NCBI RefSeq assembly: GCF_012911005.2
Contig: NZ_WTVS01000050.1
Span: 1-43,754, forward strand
Reading direction: 5' to 3'
Source: Aromatoleum toluolicum
GTDB taxonomy: Bacteria; Pseudomonadota; Gammaproteobacteria; Burkholderiales; Rhodocyclaceae
DNA: 43,754 nt
Every line of letters starts with the position of its first letter. Position 1 is the first letter of the stretch. Shown here one piece after another: positions 34,102-40,985 of the stretch. A program made the translations under genes and the position numbers. Below the pieces are notes generated by a model, which worked only from the letters and a program-made list of their open reading frames with translations, did not search any database and was not told where the DNA came from.

Positions 34102-34437
34102 ATGACTTGGGATCCCTTGATGAAGAAGCCCGGCCGACCGCTTTGCCTTGATCCGCGGGCGCGCCCCGTCGCGACCGAATCGGAGACGATGGACCGTTTG
34201 AACTTTGAGGCGGGGCTGCTGGTGAAGCGTGCGATGCGCGCGTCGGGATGGACCTACGCCGATCTCGCCACGGCCCTGCGTGCGATGGGTGTCCGCCGCA
34301 GCGCCACGGTTATCAACCGGCGTATCAACCGCGGCAATTTCAGTGCGGGGTTTCTGCTCGCTTGCCTGGCGGCGATGGGGCAGGAGCTGCGACTCAGGAG
34401 TGCCACGCCGCGCGAGACGACGGATCGGACCGACTAA
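34102..34437 (+). CDS. DUF6471-family small putative regulator
   Basis: An 111-residue protein (105 if the ATG at 34120 is used). The core about 40-100 (LNFEAGLLVKRAMRASGWTY, ADLATALRAMGVRRSATVIN, RRINRGNFSAGFLLACLAAM) is the DUF6471 pattern, which looks like a Cro/C1-type helix-turn-helix: TYADLATALRAMG then NRRINRGNFSAGFLL. The molecular function of the family is not established. It is divergent from tnsAB across a 97-base gap that contains the tnsAB promoter and a small dyad, so autoregulation and control of the transposase are plausible. Confidence 0.7.
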   Translation: MTWDPLMKKPGRPLCLDPRARPVATESETMDRLNFEAGLLVKRAMRASGWTYADLATALRAMGVRRSATVINRRINRGNFSAGFLLACLAAMGQELRLRSATPRETTDRTD

Positions 34438-34439
34438 TT

Positions 34440-34460
34440 CGTTCCGCATCGCGCGGAACG
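34440..34460 (+). terminator. Hairpin after the DUF6471 gene
   Basis: CGTTCCGC and GCGGAACG form a perfect 8-pair stem with a 5-base loop starting 2 bases after the stop codon. There is no T run, so termination is uncertain. Confidence 0.4.
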
Positions 34461-34543
34461 TGCCGGAAAGCCCTGTCTGGCGCGGTTCTCCGCGCAAAGC
34501 GGCATTGCCGGCGGTCGTGCGTTCGGTGGTGCGCATAACCCAG

Positions 34544-34574
34544 CCCCATTTTGTGGTCCGTTCACAAAATGGGG
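34544..34574. repeat. Perfect 12-base inverted repeat, unassigned
   Basis: CCCCATTTTGTG and its exact complement flank 7 bases. Read inward each arm is CACAAAATGGGG, which matches the left-end motif CATAAANTGGCC in 8 of 12 positions. It could be transposase sites near a right end, an operator, or a hairpin. No TGT/ACA tip is found next to it. The interval 34461-34835 holds no gene; a second small stem, CGACGGCC with GGCCGTCG, is at 34620-34640. Confidence 0.4.
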
Positions 34575-34788
34575 CCGTGGCGCGATTCCGCGCCGCGCGC
34601 TGACTGCACCTTCCCGTTTCGACGGCCTGTTGGGCCGTCGACTAACCTTAGAACATCGATGCCGGGAATCAACCGCAGGGCGGCCGTTCGAATTGGCGCG
34701 TCGTGCGCCGGCACAAGGCTTCGGGCTCAGCGAACGGGAACCGAAGCGGCCGCCGGGACATCCTTCCGCAGACGATGGTGTCGCCCGT

Positions 34789-34818
34789 GCCAAACGGGCG
34801 GAATGCCGCCAGTTTGGC
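34789..34818 (+). promoter_or_regulatory. Dyad immediately upstream of the MOSC gene
   Basis: GCCAAAC-g-GGCGG and CCGCC-a-GTTTGGC form 12 pairs around an AATG loop, ending 17 bases before the start codon and just before the GGGAGGTG ribosome site. It may be an operator or an RNA hairpin affecting translation. Confidence 0.45.
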
Positions 34819-34835
34819 GCTTGGGAGGTGTCTCG

Positions 34836-35363
34836 ATGGCCACAGAATCGCTGCTGCAACCGCTGATGAGCCACTTTGCGCAGCCGGGTCGCATAGAAGC
34901 GATCTATGTCAGACCGGGGCGCCGCGAGCCGGCGCGTTCGGTCGATAGGGTTCAGGCCGTCGCCGGCCTGGGCCTCGAAGGCGATCGTGCGAGCCTCCGG
35001 CGCAGAAATGCTCCGCCTGGCAACCGTCAGGTTACGCTGATCCAGCATGAGCACCTGGTGGCCATCGCGGCCTTCCTGGGTCGCCGTGACATCGACGCGG
35101 CGCTGTCACGCCGCAACCTGGTGGTGTCGGGCCTCAATGTGCTGGCGGCCCGCGCGCTGCTCAAAGGGCAGGACGCGATCCACTGCGTAGGGGAGGAGGT
35201 GCGGCTGGAAGTGACGGGGCTGTGCGAGCCGTGCTCGAGAATGGAGGAAGTGCTCGATTACGGACGCTACAACGCGATGCGGGGGCACGGTGGCGTGACT
35301 GCGCGCGTGTTGTCGGGTGGGAATATTCGCGTTGGCGATGCCGTTCGATGCATCGTCGAGTGA
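34836..35363 (+). CDS. MOSC-domain protein
   Basis: A 175-residue protein starting MATESLLQPLMSHF after a GGGAGGTG ribosome site; the longer open frame upstream is not supported. It shows MOSC-domain features: GRIEAIYVRPGRREP at the start, AVAGLGLEGDRAS, QVTLIQHEHLVAIA, SRRNLVVSGLNV, and GLCEPCSRMEEV with the conserved Cys of the family. MOSC domains (molybdenum cofactor sulfurase C-terminal type, also YiiM and YuaD) bind the cofactor or carry sulfur. The substrate is unknown. GC content is like the core genome, unlike the genes that follow. It may be either chromosomal DNA displaced by the elements or cargo. Confidence 0.8.
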   Translation: MATESLLQPLMSHFAQPGRIEAIYVRPGRREPARSVDRVQAVAGLGLEGDRASLRRRNAPPGNRQVTLIQHEHLVAIAAFLGRRDIDAALSRRNLVVSGLNVLAARALLKGQDAIHCVGEEVRLEVTGLCEPCSRMEEVLDYGRYNAMRGHGGVTARVLSGGNIRVGDAVRCIVE

Positions 35364-36297
35364 AAGCAGCGTTGGAAGGTCGTTTTGCAGCCGATCTCTT
35401 CAGGTTTGCGTCATGCGGCGGCGCTTAAAGCGAAACAGACTCGTCGATGGATCTTTACTACGAGATCAACTCGTTGCTACCGCTCGGGGTATGCAAGTGC
35501 GGCACCATCCACAGCTCAGTCGATTGCGCAACGCTGGGGCTCACCATTCCTGAGCAGATAGTGCCACTGCGTCCCTCCGGTCTGGAGGAACGACATCTGT
35601 CTTCAGTTCGTTGTGCTGATCACTAGCTTCCGGTCATCGGCCGGACCCGACACTCACGATTTGCCTCGATCCACGATCAACGGCAGCTATGCGGAAGCGG
35701 GTCCCAATAGCGGCAGCCGGCCATCACCTGCCGTTGGAGATCCCGTCAGAATTTCCCTCGTCGGATTGTCCTGGATGACCGGTTTTCGGCGACCAACTTG
35801 AACCCCGCCTTGGCTCAACTCGGCCTGGAGCTGCCCGTCATTCCTCCTGTGGACCGGTCACTTGGACGTCAGCTCCACGACGGAACCTGCCGGTCACGAC
35901 AAGGTCACTCCCTCCTGCTCTTCGGCTTTTGCGGATGGCCCTCGACCGGTTCGCCGCTAAGCTGGGCAATGCGCCCATTCACCATTTTCTGTCCTCGCAC
36001 ATTAGCCCTCGGCTCAATGCCCTACCAGAACGGAATCCGGGTGATTGGGCCGAAGGCGGTAGCCTCGCGAGCACCTCGGAGTCCAAACCATCGCGCCCGT
36101 CGCTCCCACGCGCTACGCGGAATCTCGATCGCACAACGCCTCGCCACACCGCCGGTACTTGCTGTTGATCTCGCCGGATGCCATGGTACGGATGCGACGA
36201 GAGTTTCCGAGTTGCTCCTATTCGAATACCATGCTCCCTCCGGACAGACATTCCTTACGAGGGGACGCCCTTCTTCGCGCAACCCCGAGGCGCACTG
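35364..36297. other. 934 bases without a convincing gene
   Basis: Composition drops towards the lower-GC cargo on the right. The only frame with some character is a 59-codon frame at 35447-35626. The other frames lack ribosome sites and recognisable motifs. The stretch looks like decayed insertion debris between the MOSC gene and the PIN operon. Confidence 0.5.
35447..35626 (+). CDS. Possible small protein (59 aa), unrecognised
   Basis: MDLYYEINSLLPLGVCKCG begins a frame with four Cys in total, no ribosome site of note and no known motif. It may be a remnant of a longer gene. Confidence 0.2.
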   Translation: MDLYYEINSLLPLGVCKCGTIHSSVDCATLGLTIPEQIVPLRPSGLEERHLSSVRCADH

Positions 36298-37008
36298 ATG
36301 ATTCTCGATTCCTACAGCCTTCACTCGTTAATCGTACAATTTCGGTACCCGAACGCCTTCGAGCTGTGGGACAGAGCCGGCGCTATCGCTCGACGGGTGG
36401 CCGCAATCTGGCCCGGTTTGGAGCTCACCGACGCGGATCCTCGCCAGCAAACTCTGCGCGGCAACGGTGTCCAGCTTCAGACGAGCATTGACACGGCCAC
36501 CGTAACGCTGCGTCGGCCGAAGACCCTTGATGCTCGCAAAATCCAGCAGATCAAGGAGACGTTCGACGTCTGGCGTCAGAGTCTTGAGTTGGAAAATGCC
36601 GAACGGGTAAGTACTAGAGGGGTCTATGCGAAGGACTATCGGTCGATACGTGAGGCAAACGCCGCTTTGTTCGCGATGAACCTTATTCGATGGCCTACCA
36701 CGAAGGTTTTTGATCAACCATTGGACGCTGAATTGAATTCGGTAGACCTGCAATACCGGTTCGAGGATACAAACTCGTTTTCGTTCTTGCGACTAAAGTC
36801 AGAACATGTCAAATACGAAGTCGATCTCGACGCCGAGTTTGTGGATCAGACTGAGATTCGAGGCGAAAAATGCCGACTCGTGATCGATTTTGATCGAGGG
36901 CTCTTGGGGTCTGTTAGTACAGATAAATTTAGAATGGATGATTGGTTGAAGGGCTTCCAGCACTTGTTACGCAGGGATCTAGAGAAAGTCATCGGGAGTC
37001 AGTCATGA
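36298..37008 (+). CDS. Unrecognised protein, first gene of PIN-like operon
   Basis: A 236-residue soluble protein beginning MILDSYSLHSLIVQFRYPNA; GAGG lies about 10 bases before the ATG. It appears to be mixed alpha/beta with a basic centre (LRRPKTLDARKIQQIKETFD) and a C-terminal segment LVIDFDRGLLGSVSTDKFRM followed by a helix ending LEKVIGSQS. The overall plan, with a closing F..L...D.E.VI helix, faintly recalls the sporadic TIGR04255 group, but I would not assign it. Its stop overlaps the next start (ATGA), so the three genes form one unit. GC content is clearly lower than in the chromosome to the left, indicating recent transfer. Confidence 0.65.
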   Translation: MILDSYSLHSLIVQFRYPNAFELWDRAGAIARRVAAIWPGLELTDADPRQQTLRGNGVQLQTSIDTATVTLRRPKTLDARKIQQIKETFDVWRQSLELENAERVSTRGVYAKDYRSIREANAALFAMNLIRWPTTKVFDQPLDAELNSVDLQYRFEDTNSFSFLRLKSEHVKYEVDLDAEFVDQTEIRGEKCRLVIDFDRGLLGSVSTDKFRMDDWLKGFQHLLRRDLEKVIGSQS

Positions 37009-37694
37009 CCGAGACGCTTGTCCCATTGCAAATGCGTGTCACGGCTAGCGATCCGCCAAATGCTCTTGGCGTTCGATCCGCGTTGTCGAGCGGTACGGTG
37101 CTGGTTTGGTCGGAGCAGAAAACGACAATGGTCACGGAATCCGATGCAACTACGCCGGTTGTGAAGGAGTTCCATTCGGACGGGTTGCCGCCGTCGCCAG
37201 TTGAACGCGTCTACCCGCAATTATTCGACGACGAGGGGCCTGCTGGTCAAGCGCGGACCCTGATCGTCCGAGCCCTTAATGACGCGAGACTCGCCCTAGA
37301 TGCCTTTGGGGAAGCGGACCTCGATTCGATCGGAAGCCGATTAGCTGCCATCGCAGCGCTAATGGCAGAAGCCCACCGGCTTACGTATTTTAATGAGAGC
37401 CTTGGCGCGGTTGTGTCCTTCATTCGTAGGGCAACGTTGGTAGCAAACAGTGCAGATACGTCGCGCCCAGCATTGAACGCACTAATGCATGTGTTGAAAT
37501 CCCTCTCCGAGAATCCCGCTATTGATCTCGAGGATGCCGGTGAATTGATTGATATTCTGTCGCATGAGGGATGGTGCGGCGAGCATGAGTTGGGCGCCAT
37601 GCTGATCGCGGCTGTCTTGGGCGATGTGGATGACTTGGAGGGCGGGGACAGACAGGCTGCCCTCTTCGATGTTATCCCAACGCAGTGCGATTAG
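37005..37694 (+). CDS. Unrecognised protein, second gene of PIN-like operon
   Basis: A 229-residue acidic protein. The first 70 residues are Thr/Ser/Pro-rich and probably flexible. The rest is predicted helical with regular hydrophobic spacing (ARLALDAFGEADLDSIGSRL, ALMHVLKSLSENPAIDLEDA), like a small helical-repeat or adaptor protein. No catalytic motif is seen. The start overlaps the previous stop by 4 bases and the end is 9 bases before the PIN-like gene. The acidic character and position just upstream of a nuclease-like gene would fit an antitoxin or regulator role, but that is inference only. Confidence 0.65.
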   Translation: MTETLVPLQMRVTASDPPNALGVRSALSSGTVLVWSEQKTTMVTESDATTPVVKEFHSDGLPPSPVERVYPQLFDDEGPAGQARTLIVRALNDARLALDAFGEADLDSIGSRLAAIAALMAEAHRLTYFNESLGAVVSFIRRATLVANSADTSRPALNALMHVLKSLSENPAIDLEDAGELIDILSHEGWCGEHELGAMLIAAVLGDVDDLEGGDRQAALFDVIPTQCD

Positions 37695-37703
37695 GAGACC
37701 GTA

Positions 37704-38507
37704 TTGGCGGGTACCTTTCTTGATACGACTATCGTCGTCCAACTGGCAGAAGGCATTGAGTCGGAGCCGTCGCAAACCTTCGTTGCAGCGAATCAGCCCG
37801 CAACAATGGCTTTCTATGCGCTGCGTGAGTTATTAGCGGGTCGCGTCAGACTGATATGCGAAACACATAATCGCGTATTGAGTTCAGAAAATCACGCTGA
37901 AGCTTTGCTCGCGCTTCATAGTGTTTCGCCAGCAGAAGGACGTAAGAAAGAAGCAAGGCTCCGAGTCCTCGCCGATTCGCTGAAGGCAGTGTTCGCCGAA
38001 AATCCCGGCGGTCCTCGGAACGAGATGAAGCGGGAACTCCTCCAAGATCTCTCGATGAGAGCCGCGCAGTTGTGGCGCCGAGCACGCCGACTGACCGGTG
38101 TGAACGCGGTGCAACCGCTAGGTTGCTTCTACGGCGGCAAACTCGACCGCGGACCTGCCGGGGAGTTGCGAGGCCCGGGCGATTCTTTCAACTGCTGTAA
38201 GACGGAGCGCTGCGCGGCTGCAGCCTATCTCTATGACGACCAAGCCGCGTTGTCAAAGTTGGTTGACGCACTTCACCCTTCGAATCTGGGAGCGGCCGCC
38301 GGAAAAAACGAGAACTCACAGCGGCGCAAGGCATTGAAAGAACTGTTGAGCAACGGGCCCACCAACTTCAACAAGAGCCGTTGTCGTGCCCTAGGCGACG
38401 CGTATTTCGCAGCCATGTGTCCGCCAGGCTCCGCGGTAGCGACGAGCAATCTCGTCGATTTTCTACCCTTGTGTGAAGCGCTCGGCAAAGACGTCAAGAA
38501 ACCCTAG
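37704..38507 (+). CDS. Divergent PIN-like nuclease with Cys-rich insertion
   Basis: A 267-residue protein from a TTG start 5-6 bases after AGGAGACC; no better start exists. The N-terminal strand FLDTTIVVQL (Asp7) followed by FYALRELLAG (Glu42), and a C-terminal GDAYFAAMCP (Asp232) then SAVATSNLVDFLPLCEALG (Asp252), follow the acidic-residue order of PIN-domain RNases, including the TSN..DF closing motif. About 190 residues lie between the halves, with a Cys-containing segment (GCFYGG, then NCCKTERC) not found in ordinary VapC toxins, possibly a metal site. It is the last gene of a three-gene operon in transferred DNA. A role in RNA cleavage for defence or as a toxin is suggested, not shown. 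Confidence 0.6.
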   Translation: MAGTFLDTTIVVQLAEGIESEPSQTFVAANQPATMAFYALRELLAGRVRLICETHNRVLSSENHAEALLALHSVSPAEGRKKEARLRVLADSLKAVFAENPGGPRNEMKRELLQDLSMRAAQLWRRARRLTGVNAVQPLGCFYGGKLDRGPAGELRGPGDSFNCCKTERCAAAAYLYDDQAALSKLVDALHPSNLGAAAGKNENSQRRKALKELLSNGPTNFNKSRCRALGDAYFAAMCPPGSAVATSNLVDFLPLCEALGKDVKKP

Positions 38508-39309
38508 CGTTGTTGCTGCGTCGAGTATCTTTTTGAGGGTGGCGTGGGACCACTGCCCCACTCTTGTTCGCTAGATAGAACCAGAGCAGCGACACGACAT
38601 GAGCGGAACGTCGGCTAGCAACGCGTACGGCTAATCAGTGGCCGCCATGGGTTCAAGGCGCTTCCTCGGCGCTTTCGAAAATGGGGGGCATCTAAAGTCG
38701 ACCTTTACCTGCCTCAACGACTGTCCCCCCAAAGGCCGACGACCCGTAGTTCGTGGATGGTTCGCAACCGGCGCCTCCTGCCATCCTGCCTGCGCGGGAT
38801 CGACCGGTCTCTGTGGGTCGAAACGACTCACCAGTCAGTGGCAGCTTTCGGAAAGCGAACCTTCAACGTCGGCTTTCCGGCGATGAATCCGAAGAGTTGT
38901 CGGTCGCAACCCGACCCCTATGCGCACAACCGAACTATGGGCAGCGCCAACAGTGCAGTCGGCTGAACACGGCGTGCTTGCTTGACTTCGGAAACGAGAG
39001 CGGTCCGGAGCTGCACATAGTTTCCTATGTGCCCGCAATTCGAATTTTCACTTCGGTCACGCGTCGCGCCGCCCGACACGCCGGCTTCACGGCAGCCTGC
39101 CACGTTGATGCGCTGGCAATGGTCGCCCGGAAGCATTTCTTGTGTTCGATGAGCCAACAAAACTATGCATAGGCCAGTCGCCTCGTTAGGCGCCCCAGAC
39201 CTCGATTCCGCGGGATAACTGGACATAGTGGCGATGTGCACATAGGGGTCGCTATGTAGACCTCTACATAACGACCCTGAGCAGACGGTCGCGCCCTGCG
39301 AAAGCGGAC
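38508..39309. other. 800 bases without a convincing gene
   Basis: Several short overlapping frames lack ribosome sites. The segment contains GTTAGGC at 39187-39193 and a GACGTTGAAGG motif on the minus strand near 38870 that resembles the attC-type core at 39310-39316, including the following CGCTTTC. It is probably residue of decayed integron-type cassettes. Confidence 0.4.
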
Positions 39310-39373
39310 TCTCAACGTCTGAATTCACCGGTCTGCGCGGCTTTTTGCGCAGGTCCGGTGGAATGACTACAAA
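39310..39373 (-). repeat. attC-like recombination site, distal part (split by IS110)
   Basis: On the minus strand a stem CACCGG-acc-TGCGC / GCGCA-ga-CCGGTG is followed by AATTCAGACGTTGAG, which matches the L'-R' end of integron attC sites (AAYTCARRCGTTRRR). The other part of the site, with GCCTAAC, lies across the IS at 40970-40985. The last base of the R' box departs from consensus (GTTGAGA). Confidence 0.55.
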
Positions 39374-39473
39374 GGGACTTCCCACTTCCGCCCGCGGCAT
39401 TGGCCGCACGGCATCGAAGTGCCAAGATTGAATTGCTGAAGTTCAATCTGAGATCGCGAAAGGGGAAGTCCAA

Positions 39474-40553
39474 ATGAATACTACGACGGTCGGCGTGGAT
39501 CTGGCAAAGAACGTGTTCGTGGCCTGCATGGCCGACGGCACCGGGCGGGTGCTCGAGACGCGCGAGCTCAACCGCGCCGGGTTTCTCGCGTGGTTGTCGA
39601 CGCTGCCGCGAGGCACGCTCGTCGGCATGGAAGCCTGCGGCGGCGCGCATTGCTGGGGACGGACGATGCAGTCGCTGGGGCTGGAACCGCGGCTGATGGC
39701 AGCGGAGTTCGTGCGCCCGTACCGCAAGCGCCAGGCGGTGAAGAACGACCGGGCGGATGCGGCCGCGGTCGTCGCCGCCTTGCTCGCGCCGGGAATGCGC
39801 TTCATCCCGGTGAAGACTGAGGCGCAGCAACAGCGGCTCGCCTGGCACAGCTTGAGGCTCGGATGGATCGAGGAGCGCACCGCGCTCTTGAACCGCATCC
39901 GGGGCCTGCTCGCCGAATTCGGGATGGTGGTCGACACCGGCGCGATTCGGCTGCGGCGTAAGCTTGCCGAGCACGAATTCGACACCGCGCAGCCCGCGCC
40001 GATCCGCCACCTGATTCAAAGCGTGCGCGACCAGCTCGACGCCCTCGATCTGCGGATCGCCGAATGCGACCGGCAGATTGCCGCTCAACAAGCGGATGAC
40101 GCCGCCGCCCGGCGGGTACGCGAGCTGCCCGGCGTCGGCGTGCTCACTGCTGATGCAGTGGTCGCCAGCGTTGGCGACGCCACCATGTTCCACAACGGTC
40201 GCCAGTTCGCCGCGTGGCTCGGCCTCACGCCGAGCCAGCATTCCAGTGGCGGCAAACCCAAACTCGGTCGCATTACCCGACGCGGCGACGATTACCTGCG
40301 AACGCTGCTCGTACAAGGGGCTCGCAGCGTGCTCGCCGCCGCCCTGCGCAAGGCTCGCAATACACCCGAAGCGCTCACCCGGCTGCAGCAATGGATCGTG
40401 ACACTCAACGGGCGCGTCGGTTACCACAAAACCCTGGTAGCGATCGCCAACAAGCACGCCCGCCAGGTGTGGGCGGTGCTCGCCAAGGGCGAAGCCTACA
40501 ACCCCGAGGCATGGCGTCAGGGGCACGACTCGGTCGCGGAACCGGCGCGCTGA
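39474..40553 (+). CDS. IS110-family transposase (IS1111 group)
   Basis: A 359-residue DEDD-type recombinase. The N-terminal RuvC-like domain has Asp9 (VGVDLAKN), Glu53 (GMEACGG) and Asp92/Asp95 (KNDRADAAAV). The C-terminal Tnp20 domain has LPGVGVLTADAVVASVGD and TPSQHSSGGKPKLGRITRRG with the conserved Ser region used in strand transfer. These enzymes form guide-RNA-directed complexes. The start is supported by GGGGAAG upstream. The frame is intact, so the element may still be active. Confidence 0.93.
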   Translation: MNTTTVGVDLAKNVFVACMADGTGRVLETRELNRAGFLAWLSTLPRGTLVGMEACGGAHCWGRTMQSLGLEPRLMAAEFVRPYRKRQAVKNDRADAAAVVAALLAPGMRFIPVKTEAQQQRLAWHSLRLGWIEERTALLNRIRGLLAEFGMVVDTGAIRLRRKLAEHEFDTAQPAPIRHLIQSVRDQLDALDLRIAECDRQIAAQQADDAAARRVRELPGVGVLTADAVVASVGDATMFHNGRQFAAWLGLTPSQHSSGGKPKLGRITRRGDDYLRTLLVQGARSVLAAALRKARNTPEALTRLQQWIVTLNGRVGYHKTLVAIANKHARQVWAVLAKGEAYNPEAWRQGHDSVAEPAR

Positions 40554-40959
40554 GACCACCGCATCACCCGAAGGTGTTCGCATGACTGCACGCACGCGAT
40601 AGACAAACAGGTCAGACCGACCGGCTGAGAGCCTGGCTAACCTGATGGCCGACCAACAGGGTGTCGCGGCTGATCCCCGTGCCCCGGCCGAGCCGACGAA
40701 CGATCGAGGCCAGCCGGTGCGGTTAATCGCATGGCCCCGGCGCGGTTCGCGCCGAACGGTGCGGTTAATCGCATGGCCCCGGCGCGGTTCGCGCCGAACA
40801 AGGCCGATTAGGGAAAGGCAGTCTGCTCTGTCTTTGTCCATGGCGATGTTGGCAGTCGAAAACCAGTCACGTGTGTGCGTGATCGCGGAGGTCTGAAATT
40901 GAGTACGTGATCGAGGTCATGATCGGCCTGCGGCCGGTCTGCAAGGAAGTGGAGTTGAC
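40554..40959 (+). ncRNA. Predicted bridge/seek RNA region of the IS1111-group element
   Basis: In IS1111-group elements the guide RNA that pairs with target and donor DNA is encoded between the transposase stop and the right repeat. This interval has no credible gene and is rich in stems. TTAGGGA at 40808-40814 is identical to the first bases of the right target flank (40970-40976), and TTTGT at 40833-40837 matches the minus strand of the left flank; both are possible guide segments. Exact RNA ends are unknown. Confidence 0.5.
40716..40799 (+). repeat. Perfect tandem duplication, 2 x 42 bases
   Basis: Two identical 42-base units (40716-40757 and 40758-40799) each contain the hairpin GGCGCG-GTT-CGCGCC. 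The duplication lies inside the predicted guide-RNA region of the IS110 element and would add one stem-loop to the RNA. Confidence 0.9.
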
Positions 40960-40969
40960 GGGAAGTCCC

Positions 40970-40985
40970 TTAGGGATTGTTAGGC
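40970..40985 (-). repeat. attC-like recombination site, proximal part (R'' box)
   Basis: On the minus strand GCCTAAC followed by AATCCCTAA directly abuts the IS110 end. GCCTAAC is the complement of GTTAGGC at the beginning of the same cassette (41704-41710), as required for a circularised cassette whose attC pairs with its own first bases. Confidence 0.55.

Larger units (their letters stand above)
28819..34437. mobile_element. Tn7-like transposon gene set (TnsAB fusion, TnsC, TniQ, DUF6471), right end unknown
   Basis: A tnsAB-tnsC-tniQ operon on the minus strand plus a divergent DUF6471 gene, lying directly after a tRNA gene. The proteins form a full cut-and-paste set: an N-terminal endonuclease and a DDE transposase in one chain, an AAA+ regulator and a target-selection protein. 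No cas genes, CRISPR repeats or TnsE are present. The left limit is the candidate end at 28819. The right limit is uncertain; the palindrome at 34544-34574 is one weak candidate, and the cargo further right may also belong to it. Confidence 0.7.
39374..40969 (+). mobile_element. IS110-family element, IS1111 group, inserted in an attC site
   Basis: A 1.6-kb element bounded by inverted GGGACTTCCC (39374-39383) and GGGAAGTCCC (40960-40969), with one transposase gene and about 400 bases of non-coding DNA after it. Subterminal repeats and a long 3' non-coding part are characteristic of the IS1111 group. A partial third copy, GGGAAGTCC, lies at 39463-39471 just before the transposase start. A known IS1111 subgroup targets attC sites of integron cassettes, and the flanks here fit. 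Exact ends may differ by a few bases. Confidence 0.8.

Noticed and set aside
28819-34437. CRISPR-associated transposon (CAST)
   Set aside because: No CRISPR repeats, cas genes or guide array occur in the window; the gene set is Tn7-like with one TniQ only.
34700-34835. Molybdenum-cofactor riboswitch upstream of the MOSC gene
   Set aside because: Only one simple dyad is evident; I could not lay out the multi-stem Moco RNA consensus on this sequence.
38508-39309. Additional integron cassettes left of the IS
   Set aside because: GTTAGGC and GACGTTGAAGG motifs are present, but no paired boxes with a stem and gene could be delimited.
39311-40841. A 509-codon minus-strand frame across the IS110 element
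   Set aside because: It is antisense to the intact transposase and includes the tandem 42-base repeat as a repeated peptide; no family features.
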